Source: Desulfuromonadaceae bacterium (GTDB taxonomy: Bacteria; Desulfobacterota; Desulfuromonadia; Desulfuromonadales; SZUA-540). Taken from it: a stretch of DNA of 12,800 bases. The translations under genes and the position numbers were made by a program. Under the pieces are notes generated by a model that was not told the origin of the DNA, searched no databases, and saw only the letters and a program-made list of their open reading frames with translations. Positions 6,359 through 12,638 of this stretch are shown here, piece after piece. The stretch covers positions 1-12,800 of the forward strand of contig QKGY01000112.1 in the NCBI GenBank assembly GCA_003250235.1, written 5' to 3'. Every line of letters begins with the position of its first letter. Position 1 is the stretch's first letter.

Positions 6359-7507
6359 TCAGGCCACGGCCTGGCAGGCGTGCCAGAGGGTGAGCAGTTC
6401 GTGATCGTTCAGGGGACGTTTGCAGTCTTGGCTCATGCGGCGGACATGCGGCAGAATCCGGTCAGCCTGCTGACGGGTGGCGTGAACGCCCAGTTCATTG
6501 AGACGGTGGGCCAGCCCCTGGCTCCCCGAGTGCTTGCCGAGAACCATGTAGCGGGAGAGGCCGACCTCGGCCGGATCAAAGCCTTCGTAGTTGCCGGGAT
6601 TTTTCAGAACACCGTCTGCATGCAACCCCGACTCGTGCGAGAAGACGCGCTCTCCGACCACCGCTTTCCATTCGGGAACGGGGCGCTGGCTGGCTTGCCC
6701 GACGAAACGGCTGATCTCCACGAAGCGCCGGGTGTCCATGTGCAGATCGAGGCCGTTGGCGTACTTGAGGGCCATGACCACCTCTTCGAGGGCGGCGTTG
6801 CCGGCCCGTTCGCCGAGGCCGTTCACCGTGGTGTTGACAAAGCGGGCACCGGCGCGGATGCCGGCCAGGGCGTTGGCCGTGGCCATGCCGAGATCGTTGT
6901 GGGTATGGATTTCCAGATCGAGGTCGACCCGGTCGCGAAGAGTACGGATCTTTTCATAGGTGGAGAACGGGTCGAGAATCCCGAGGGTGTCGCAGAAACG
7001 GAAACGGTCGGCGCCCATGGAGCGGCCGATTTCCATCAGCTCCACCAGGAAGTCGAGATCGGCGCGGCTGGAATCCTCGCCGCCGATGGAGACGTAGAGG
7101 TCGTGTTCTTTGGCAAATCCCAGGGCTGTTTTGAGCTGCTCCTTAACCCAGTCCCGGCTCTTGCGCAACTTGTGGCGGATATGAATATCGGAGACGGACA
7201 GGGAGATATCCACGGCCTGAACACCGGCAGCCAGCGAGGCCTGGATGTCGCCGATCAACGCCCGGTTCCAGGTGATGAGGCGCGCGTTCAAGCCGAGGTC
7301 GACCAGGGCTCTGACGTCGGCCTGCTCCTCGACGCCCATGGCCGGGATGCCGCATTCCAGTTCCCCGACGCCGATTTCGTCCAGCATGCGGGCGATGCGG
7401 ATTTTCTCCTGACGGGAGAAAACGACGCCGGCAGTCTGCTCGCCGTCGCGAAGGGTGGTGTCGTCGATGATGACTTCGTTCTTGCGGATGTCCGTTTCAA
7501 CCGTCAT
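6359..7507 (-). CDS. nifV: Homocitrate synthase NifV
   Basis: NifV condenses acetyl-CoA with 2-oxoglutarate to give homocitrate, the organic ligand of FeMo-co. The 382-residue protein has DTTLRDGEQ at 16-24 (active-site and metal motif of the DRE-TIM family), HTHNDLGMATANAL from 201 (metal-binding His pair) and GLGERAGN at 230-237. The sequence after DTTLRDGEQ, TAGVVFS, resembles NifV more than 2-isopropylmalate synthase, and there is no C-terminal LeuA regulatory domain. The start at 7507 is chosen because GAAAGGA (7520-7514) lies 7 bp upstream and the protein begins MTVETDIRKNEVII as the family does. An in-frame ATG at 7564 would add 19 residues encoded by a terminator hairpin and is rejected. 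Expression appears controlled by a sigma-54 promoter plus a leader attenuator. It is the first gene of a unit with GNAT and the ANTAR regulator. Confidence 0.94.
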   Translation of the reverse strand: MTVETDIRKNEVIIDDTTLRDGEQTAGVVFSRQEKIRIARMLDEIGVGELECGIPAMGVEEQADVRALVDLGLNARLITWNRALIGDIQASLAAGVQAVDISLSVSDIHIRHKLRKSRDWVKEQLKTALGFAKEHDLYVSIGGEDSSRADLDFLVELMEIGRSMGADRFRFCDTLGILDPFSTYEKIRTLRDRVDLDLEIHTHNDLGMATANALAGIRAGARFVNTTVNGLGERAGNAALEEVVMALKYANGLDLHMDTRRFVEISRFVGQASQRPVPEWKAVVGERVFSHESGLHADGVLKNPGNYEGFDPAEVGLSRYMVLGKHSGSQGLAHRLNELGVHATRQQADRILPHVRRMSQDCKRPLNDHELLTLWHACQAVA

Positions 7508-7523
7508 GGCCGGTCCTTTCCAC

Positions 7524-7559
7524 AAAAAAGCCCCGGGATGCCAGTGGCTGTCCCGGGGC
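7524..7559 (-). terminator. Intrinsic terminator inside the nifV leader (attenuator)
   Basis: On the minus strand GCCCCGGGA (7559-7551) pairs perfectly with TCCCGGGGC (7538-7530), nine pairs, and six T residues follow directly (7529-7524). The 12-nt loop can add a GCC/GGC mini-stem. It lies between the sigma-54 promoter and the nifV ribosome binding site, so it would stop nifV transcription unless prevented. Confidence 0.88.
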
Positions 7560-7602
7560 GTCATTGCCCTTTTCCGGCGGCTCCGCCGGATGGTGGATTC
7601 TG
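7530..7602 (-). promoter_or_regulatory. Predicted ANTAR-responsive antiterminator leader of nifV (P1/P2 hexaloop hairpins overlapping a terminator)
   Basis: Reading the minus strand from the predicted start near 7602, P1 is UCCGGC (7590-7585), hexaloop GGAGCC, GCCGGA (7578-7573). After AAA comes P2: GGGC (7569-7566), hexaloop AAUGAC (7565-7560), GCCC (7559-7556). The P2 loop has A at position 1 and G at position 4, the two bases known to define ANTAR-bound hexaloops. The P1 loop has G4 but G, not A, at position 1. The P2 3' arm is also the first four bases of the terminator 5' arm, so P2 and the terminator cannot coexist. This layout matches the dual-hexaloop mechanism established for EutV and related ANTAR proteins. 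The binding protein is inferred to be the regulator at 4868-5431. Confidence 0.72.
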
Positions 7603-7612
7603 TTTACGGTAT

Positions 7613-7628
7613 AGCACAGGCTATGCCA
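7613..7628 (-). promoter_or_regulatory. Sigma-54 promoter of nifV
   Basis: On the minus strand TGGCATAGCCTGTGCT has GG and GC separated by 10 bases. It matches TGGCAC-R-N4-TTGC-W except for T at the sixth base and G for the first T of TTGC. The predicted start near 7602 leaves a leader of about 95 nt that contains the P1/P2/terminator array. Confidence 0.75.
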
Positions 7629-7677
7629 ATCTTAAAAACCGCTAAAATGCTGAAAAATAGCCGGAGGTCGAGGAAAA

Positions 7678-7716
7678 TCTGCCCAGTTTGTCGGCAGGGG
7701 TGCCTGCCGTGAGGGC
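7678..7716 (-). terminator. Hairpin after the glutamine amidotransferase gene, putative terminator
   Basis: On the minus strand CGGCAGG (7709-7703) pairs with CCTGCCG (7698-7692) around a CACC loop, and outer GCCC and GGGC arms can also pair. A short T run (ATTTTCC) follows about 10 bases after the outer stem. It starts a few bases beyond the stop codon at 7720 and would insulate the rluA unit from the nifV promoter. The missing immediate T tract lowers confidence. Confidence 0.45.
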
Positions 7717-7719
7717 AAA

Positions 7720-8388
7720 TCAACGATTGGTATAGGCGATGAAGTTATTCAGCAACCGCCTGAATCGATGCCGATAGTCGTCTTCCTGCAGGAGGAACTC
7801 TTGCAGGAATGCGCTGCCGGGAGCGAAGAGGGAGCTCCAGCTGCCCACCAGACGGGCGTCGACTTCCGGGTGAAACTGCAGCCCCCAACTGTCCGCAACG
7901 CGGAAGGCCTGGTAGGGGCAGGTCTCCGAGGAGGCCAGGTGCTGACAACCGACTGGCGGCGTGAAACTGTCGTTGTGCCATTGAAAGGCGGTGAACCGGT
8001 TGGCAAAACCGGCGAAGAGCGGGTCCTTCTGCCCTTCGGGCGTCAGGGTGACCGGCTGAAGGCCTTTTTCTCCCCGGCGATTGGCCCGTACCTCGCCGCC
8101 GGTTATCTGCGCAAGAAGCTGACCGCCCAGACAGATGCCGAGCAATGGGGTACCGGTGCGCAGACACCCCTCCATGAACTGGCGCACGGAAACCAGAAAC
8201 GGGTGGATATCCGTATCGTCGACGTTCATGGTGCCGCCTAGAATCACGGCGCCTTGAAGGGAGGCGGGGTCCGGAAGGGCAGAGCCGCCGTAGGCTGGGA
8301 CGAGTTGGCTGGACGGCCCCTCGGGGGCCAGGGGGAGAGCCCAGGCCCCGGGGGTGACAAGCGGATCATTCTGAAGGACGAGAATCAT
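7720..8388 (-). CDS. Type 1 glutamine amidotransferase (GMP-synthase-like GATase1)
   Basis: The product is a stand-alone class I glutamine amidotransferase domain of 222 residues. The nucleophile elbow GICLGGQ places Cys86, and QFHPEV supplies His173 and Glu175 to complete the triad. An oxyanion-type ILGGTMNVDD segment is at 49-58. No synthetase domain is attached, so the acceptor for the released ammonia is unknown; relatives include gamma-glutamyl-polyamine hydrolase-like and GMP-synthase-like proteins. The start at 8388 follows AGGAG (8400-8396) with 7-bp spacing; a TTG two codons upstream (8394) would sit too close to that site. The gene overlaps the end of the pseudouridine synthase gene by 23 bp, which indicates translational coupling. 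Confidence 0.88.
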   Translation of the reverse strand: MILVLQNDPLVTPGAWALPLAPEGPSSQLVPAYGGSALPDPASLQGAVILGGTMNVDDTDIHPFLVSVRQFMEGCLRTGTPLLGICLGGQLLAQITGGEVRANRRGEKGLQPVTLTPEGQKDPLFAGFANRFTAFQWHNDSFTPPVGCQHLASSETCPYQAFRVADSWGLQFHPEVDARLVGSWSSLFAPGSAFLQEFLLQEDDYRHRFRRLLNNFIAYTNR

Positions 8389-9352
8389 GGGCAATCTCCT
8401 CGGGCCAGAGCGCGTCGAAGTCGACGCCGGGCAGGCCCGACAGGGTAAGCAAGTGGATGAAATCTTCGGGCAACGGCGCAGTCAGAACCAGCGGCTGCCC
8501 GGTAGCCGGGTGGGTCAGGGCAAGGGAAGCGGCATGGAGCATGTGCCGAGGGCATAAGGTCGGACCTTGTGGCGTTATCAGCTTGTCTTGTCCGCCGTAG
8601 AGCGTATCGCCGAACAGCGGAAAGCCCTGCGAGGCGAGATGGGTGCGGATCTGGTGGGTCCGGCCGGTGTGGGGGCGGGCGGCCACCAGCGCCGCATCGT
8701 TCCGGCAGGCCAGAGTGCGGAAGCTGGTCCAGGCCGGCTGTCCGCCGCTACGGACCTGGACGGTCCTACCCCGAACCCCCGGGCGCAGGTAATCCCGAAC
8801 GTCGAAAGCCCGCGGTGGGCATCCCCGCACCAGGGCCAGATAGGTTTTTTCCACCTGGCGCTCGGAGAATTGCCGGGCCAGGGAGCGGTTGGCCTCCCGG
8901 TTCAGGGCGAAAAGCAGAACCCCCGTAGTGTCGGCATCGAGACGATGAATCAGAATGGGATCGCTCGCCCCTTCCGCGCCGAGGAGGGCGCAAACCCGGT
9001 CATGCACGTTGACGGCGTCGGCCACATTGGCATGAACGGGAAGCCCGGGGGGTTTGTTCACCGCCAGCAGGTCGGTGTCCCGGTAAAGCACCGGCACGTC
9101 GACCGCTGCTCGCGGTTCCGGCGGAAGTTCCAGGGTCAGCGAGAGGGTTTCGCCCCCCTGCAGCAAGGTCCCCGCCCGTCGTTCGACCTGCTCATTGACA
9201 AAGACCGCGCCGCGATCCAGTGCTCGCTTGATCAGCTTACGCGAGGCTCCGGGGAGAGCCTCCGTCAGGCAGAGATCGAGCCGTTTCCCCCTCCATTCGG
9301 GGGGGGCGAGCAGTCTGTGGCGTGTCTTCTGAGGGGTTTCACGCGGGTCCAT
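8366..9352 (-). CDS. RluA-family RNA pseudouridine synthase with S4 domain
   Basis: This enzyme isomerises uridine to pseudouridine in structured RNA. Residues about 23-75 form an S4 RNA-binding domain (KRLDLCLTEALPGASRKLIKRALDRGAVFVN). The catalytic domain carries HRLDADTTG (136-144), with Asp139 as the catalytic Asp of the RluA HRLD motif, and the later RPHTGRTHQIRTHLA element typical of the family. The length of 328 residues is normal. The start is uncertain: ATG at 9352 has only a weak GGA upstream, and a TTG at 9379 would add nine residues, also with a poor site. Which of RluC, RluD or another member it corresponds to cannot be decided from this sequence alone. The gene diverges from nifE and overlaps the amidotransferase gene downstream. 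Confidence 0.93.
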   Translation of the reverse strand: MDPRETPQKTRHRLLAPPEWRGKRLDLCLTEALPGASRKLIKRALDRGAVFVNEQVERRAGTLLQGGETLSLTLELPPEPRAAVDVPVLYRDTDLLAVNKPPGLPVHANVADAVNVHDRVCALLGAEGASDPILIHRLDADTTGVLLFALNREANRSLARQFSERQVEKTYLALVRGCPPRAFDVRDYLRPGVRGRTVQVRSGGQPAWTSFRTLACRNDAALVAARPHTGRTHQIRTHLASQGFPLFGDTLYGGQDKLITPQGPTLCPRHMLHAASLALTHPATGQPLVLTAPLPEDFIHLLTLSGLPGVDFDALWPEEIAHDSRPSE

Positions 9353-9785
9353 AAAGAGTATCCGGATGGAGGTCAACAAGGTTTCCGGCTATCATGGCAG
9401 AAATCCCTTCCGATCGCCAGAGGGCAGTGACCGTATGAGCATGGGGTGTGCCAAAAGCCGGTGCGTTCTGCGAATCCCGATGCCTTGCCGAAAAAACCGG
9501 AGGATCGCCATGCCGGTCAGGACGATTTTGTTCTTTGGATGATTAAAAATGAGGCATTTTGAGGGCGGTTTGCCGCCGGATCGATCCGCGCAAGCGTAAG
9601 GAATGCGCATCTTCAGGGACTTAGACGATTTTTCAGGGCTGGCCGGACTCTTGCAATATTACTGCGGCGTAGCGGCGATCATCGCCCCGCCCGCCAAGGC
9701 CGACGCGGCAGACTTATGTTCCATCCCAACGATGCGACGGGACTGATTTGAATCTGGAATCGCTGTTTTCAGAAAGGATCAGACT
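9353..9785. other. 433-bp divergent intergenic region upstream of nifE
   Basis: No gene is recognised. The stretch contains the nifE sigma-54 promoter (listed separately), the inverted repeat AAAATG-agg-CATTTT at 9546-9560 about 80-95 bp upstream of that promoter, and GGCGG-tttg-CCGCC at 9564-9577. The leader after the promoter has GGCG-aucau-CGCC (9674-9686), but no T-tract terminator and no AxxGxx hexaloop hairpin of the kind found before nifV. A 72-aa minus-strand frame (9392-9610) shows no ribosome binding site or recognisable family and is discounted. Confidence 0.6.
9640..9655 (+). promoter_or_regulatory. Sigma-54 promoter of nifEN
   Basis: TGGCCGGACTCTTGCA has the GG-N10-GC spacing and an exact TTGCA -12 half; C and G replace A and C in the -24 half. 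Transcription would start near 9666, leaving a leader of about 120 nt before nifE. The placement directly before a nif operon supports the call. Confidence 0.75.
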
Positions 9786-11138
9786 GTGGCCAGCAAACCG
9801 AAGATCAAAGAGCTGCTCGACGAGAGCGCCTGTTCCCACAACAAAACCAAAAAGACCGCCTGCAACGCGCCGACCCCTGGGGCGACCACCGGCGGATGCG
9901 CCTTCGAAGGCGCCCAGATCTCCCTGTTCCCCTATGCCGATGCCGCCCACCTGGTGCATGGCCCGATCACCTGCCTGGGCGCGTCCTGGGAGACCCGGGC
10001 CACCCGGACCAGCTACGAAGGGCGCGACCATACCCAGATGGGTTTCACCACCGGGATCTCCACCAATGACGTCGTCTTCGGCGGCGAACAGAAGCTGCTC
10101 GATTCCATCGATTACATCCTGAAACAGTACACCCCCGAGGCGATCTTCGTGTACTCCACTTGCGTCACGGCCCTCATCGGCGACGATATCGACGCGGTGT
10201 GCCGGCATGCCGCGGAGAAATACGGTCTTCCGGTGGTGCCGGTGCACTCCCCCGGTTTCGTGGGGAGTAAGAACCTCGGCAGCCGCCTGGGGGGGGAAGC
10301 GGCACTGATGCACCTGATCGGCACTCTGGAGCCGGAGACCACCACCCCCTTCGACATCAATCTGATCGGAGAGTACAACGTCACCGGCGACATGTGGCAG
10401 TACTCGCACCTGCTCGACGAGCTGGGCATCCGCATCCTCTCTACCCTGAGCGGCGACGGCAGGGTCAGCGCCATCCGCACCGCCCATCGGGCCAAGCTCA
10501 ACGTGATCGTCTGCGCCAAGTCGCTGATCTCCCTGACCCGCAAGATGGAGGAGAAGTACGGCATCCCCCATATTTCCCTTTCTTTCTACGGCAAGCGCGA
10601 CACCAGCGCGGGGCTGTTGGCCATCGCCGAGGCTCTCGGCAACGCTGACCTGGTCGAACGGACCAAGCGTCTCATCGCCCGCGAAGAAGCTGCCCTCGAT
10701 GAAAAACTCGCTCCCTACCGGGAACTGTTTCGCGGCAAGAAAGCGGTGCTCAACACCGGAGGGAACAAATCCTGGTCCATCGCCTCGGCCCTGCAGGACC
10801 TGGGCATCGAGGTGGTTGCCACCGCCGTCAAGAAGGCGACCGAGGCCGATCGGGAGAAAGCCCGCGAGTACCTCGGCGAAAACGGGGTGCTGATGATGAA
10901 TCCGGGCGCGGAGCAGGCCAAGATCATCGACGAGCGGGGCGCGCATCTGCTGCTGGCCGGAGGCCGCAGCCTCTATACCGCCATCAAGAAAGGGATCGCC
11001 TTTGCCGACGTCAACCAGGAGAAGAAAAAGAGCTACGGCGGATACAACGGTCTGCTCATCCTGGCTGAAGATCTCAAGAACGCGTTGGAAAACCCCGTCT
11101 TTAAAAATGTTGCCAAGAGGGCCCCATGGGAGAAGTAA
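9786..11138 (+). CDS. nifE: Nitrogenase FeMo-cofactor scaffold subunit NifE
   Basis: NifE pairs with NifN to form the NifE2N2 scaffold on which the NifB-made precursor (L-cluster) is matured with molybdenum and homocitrate. The 450-residue protein has Cys38 (TTGGCAFEG), Cys63 (HGPITCLGAS) and Cys126 (VYSTCVTALIGDD). These sit within one or two positions of the A. vinelandii NifE Cys37/62/124 ligands of the interface [4Fe-4S] cluster. Cys243 (LNVIVCAKSL) aligns with the cluster-binding Cys250. The NifD-only P-cluster and FeMo-co environment is absent, which separates it from NifD. Translation starts at a GTG at 9786, with AAAGGA (9773-9778) seven bases upstream. The last 13 bp overlap nifN, so NifE and NifN are coupled. 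Confidence 0.96.
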   Translation: MASKPKIKELLDESACSHNKTKKTACNAPTPGATTGGCAFEGAQISLFPYADAAHLVHGPITCLGASWETRATRTSYEGRDHTQMGFTTGISTNDVVFGGEQKLLDSIDYILKQYTPEAIFVYSTCVTALIGDDIDAVCRHAAEKYGLPVVPVHSPGFVGSKNLGSRLGGEAALMHLIGTLEPETTTPFDINLIGEYNVTGDMWQYSHLLDELGIRILSTLSGDGRVSAIRTAHRAKLNVIVCAKSLISLTRKMEEKYGIPHISLSFYGKRDTSAGLLAIAEALGNADLVERTKRLIAREEAALDEKLAPYRELFRGKKAVLNTGGNKSWSIASALQDLGIEVVATAVKKATEADREKAREYLGENGVLMMNPGAEQAKIIDERGAHLLLAGGRSLYTAIKKGIAFADVNQEKKKSYGGYNGLLILAEDLKNALENPVFKNVAKRAPWEK

Positions 11139-12415
11139 GTCATAAAACAGTCAAACCCCTGCAGGTGAATCCCTTCAAACTGTCCCAGCCGATGGGGGCG
11201 ACGCTCGCTTTTCTGGGGGTGGATAAATGCATGCCCCTGATGCACGGCGCCATGGGATGCACGTCTTTCACCAAAGTCTACTACACCCGGCATTTCGCCG
11301 AGCCGATCGCCATCCAGACCACGGCGGTCACCGATGTGACCGCCATCCTGGACGGCGGGGATTACAGCATCGTCGAGTCGGTCAAGAACATCACCAAAAA
11401 AGTCACCCCCAGCCTGATCGGTTTGCATACCACAGGACTGACGGAGACCAAGGGGGACGACATCCGCGGGGTCGCCTCGAAGATCGAATTCCCCCTGGTG
11501 TACGTCAACACGCCCGATTACGAAGGCGGTTTGGAGAGCGGCTGGGCCCTGGCCACCCGGGCGATGATCGAACAGCTTGTCGCGCCGACCGAAGCCATCG
11601 ACGACAATCGCGTGCTGGTGCTGCCGCATGTCAGTCTCACCCCGATCGAGGTGGAAAAGATCAAGGATTTTATCGCCGCTTTCGGCTACGATGTGTTCGC
11701 TCTCCCCGACCTGTCGACCTCCCTCGACGGCCATCTGGGGGAGAAGCAGGCGGCGCTTTCCAGCGGCGGCATCACCGTCGAGGAGATCCGCAGCCTGGGT
11801 GACTGCGGCATGGTCATCAGCGTCGGCGATTCGATGCAGGGCTGCGCGCGGGCGCTGCAGAAAAAGAACCCGTTTATCCGCCACCATCATTTTTCGCACC
11901 TTCAGGGGCTCGATGCTACCGATGCGCTGGTGACGCTGCTTCTGGCCGAAACCGGCCGGACGGTGCCCCCCGCCTCGATCGTCCGCTGGCGCAAGCGGCT
12001 TCAGGATGCGATGCTCGACTGTCATTTTTCCCTGGGTCAGACCCGGGTCCTTGCCGCCGTCGAGCCGGATCAGCTGGCCGGCGTCTGTCAGGCCCTGCGC
12101 GAAGCCGGGGGACGGATTCCGCTGGCGATCAGCAGCGTGGATTCGCCGCAACTGGAACATATCGCCGCCGACACCGTGCTGGTCGGCGATCTTGAGGATG
12201 CGGAGCGCCTGGGGGAAGGCTGCGACCTGATGGTCACCAACTTTCATGGCGAGGCGCTGGCACACCGAACCCACAAGGCCCTGGTGCTCAGAGGGTTCCC
12301 CAACTGGGAGCAGGTCGGCAACCAGCTCAAGAACGACGTCCTTTACGAAGGGGGGGCGTATTTTCTCTTTGAATGCGCGAATGCGGCTTCGGCGATGCGT
12401 GAACGGCACGAATAA
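11126..12415 (+). CDS. nifN: Nitrogenase FeMo-cofactor scaffold subunit NifN
   Basis: NifN is the partner of NifE in the cofactor scaffold. The 429-residue protein opens with the NifN hallmark SQPMGATLAFLGVDKCMPLMHGAMGCTSF. Its Cys45 matches A. vinelandii NifN Cys44, which completes the interface [4Fe-4S] cluster with three NifE cysteines; an extra Cys35 lies nearby. The segment FAEPIAIQTTAVTDVTAILDGG follows as expected, and the long NifK N-terminus is absent. The start ATG lies inside the nifE 3' end in another frame, with AGAGG at 11116-11120. No nifX follows; instead a repeat-rich stretch begins after the stop, so nifEN may end the transcript. Confidence 0.96.
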   Translation: MGEVSHKTVKPLQVNPFKLSQPMGATLAFLGVDKCMPLMHGAMGCTSFTKVYYTRHFAEPIAIQTTAVTDVTAILDGGDYSIVESVKNITKKVTPSLIGLHTTGLTETKGDDIRGVASKIEFPLVYVNTPDYEGGLESGWALATRAMIEQLVAPTEAIDDNRVLVLPHVSLTPIEVEKIKDFIAAFGYDVFALPDLSTSLDGHLGEKQAALSSGGITVEEIRSLGDCGMVISVGDSMQGCARALQKKNPFIRHHHFSHLQGLDATDALVTLLLAETGRTVPPASIVRWRKRLQDAMLDCHFSLGQTRVLAAVEPDQLAGVCQALREAGGRIPLAISSVDSPQLEHIAADTVLVGDLEDAERLGEGCDLMVTNFHGEALAHRTHKALVLRGFPNWEQVGNQLKNDVLYEGGAYFLFECANAASAMRERHE

Positions 12416-12465
12416 CAGGTTTTTCTCCAACGGTTCTGGGGGTTATGGGATTTAGAACTGGAACC

Positions 12466-12520
12466 GGCGGGACTCGCCCCGCCTGGCGAGTTACCTTTCT
12501 TGCCGGCCAAGAAAGGTAAC
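12466..12520. repeat. Compound inverted repeats at the start of an intergenic repeat element
   Basis: GGCGGG (12466-12471) pairs with CCCGCC (12478-12483), and CTCGCC (12473-12478) pairs with GGCGAG (12485-12490); the two are mutually exclusive. A perfect 13-bp inverted repeat follows: GTTACCTTTCTTG (12490-12502), spacer CCGGC, CAAGAAAGGTAAC (12508-12520). No T tract follows, so this is not a standard terminator, although it could help end the nifEN transcript. The sequence recalls multicopy intergenic repeats that I remember from proteobacterial genomes; copy number cannot be seen here. Confidence 0.7.
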
Positions 12521-12570
12521 CTAAAGAAGGCCGCCCGGCTTCCTTGCCCTTCGGGTACCCTGCGCTGCGC

Positions 12571-12638
12571 AGACATTTTGGGGACGGGCAAAAACTTGCT
12601 TCGCTTCGGACATTTGCCCGTCTTTTCCCAAAATGTCT
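12571..12638. repeat. 22-bp imperfect palindrome, long stem-loop
   Basis: AGACATTTTGGG (12571-12582) pairs with CCCAAAATGTCT (12627-12638), and GACGGGCAAA (12583-12592) pairs with TTTGCCCGTC (12613-12622). Only a TTTT bulge (12623-12626) interrupts the 22 pairs, around a 20-nt loop. It belongs to the same repeat-like stretch as the palindromes at 12466-12520 and may be a non-autonomous mobile or REP-like unit; that is inference. Confidence 0.7.

Noticed and set aside
5448..6404. 318-aa plus-strand frame opposite the GNAT gene
   Set aside because: It is antisense to a gene with clear GNAT motifs and has low-complexity composition typical of a GC shadow.
6380..7645. 421-aa plus-strand frame opposite nifV
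   Set aside because: It is a shadow of nifV, whose HTHND and GLGERAGN motifs fix the coding strand.
9392..9610. 72-aa minus-strand frame between rluA and nifE
   Set aside because: No ribosome binding site or recognisable domain, and it overlaps the nifE upstream control region.
9714..10946. 410-aa minus-strand frame opposite nifE
   Set aside because: It is a shadow; NifE cysteine motifs and operon context fix the plus strand.
12466..12490. Hexaloop hairpin GGCGGG-ACTCGC-CCCGCC as a second ANTAR target
   Set aside because: Loop position 4 is C rather than G, there is no paired hairpin or terminator, and it lies after nifN inside a repeat.
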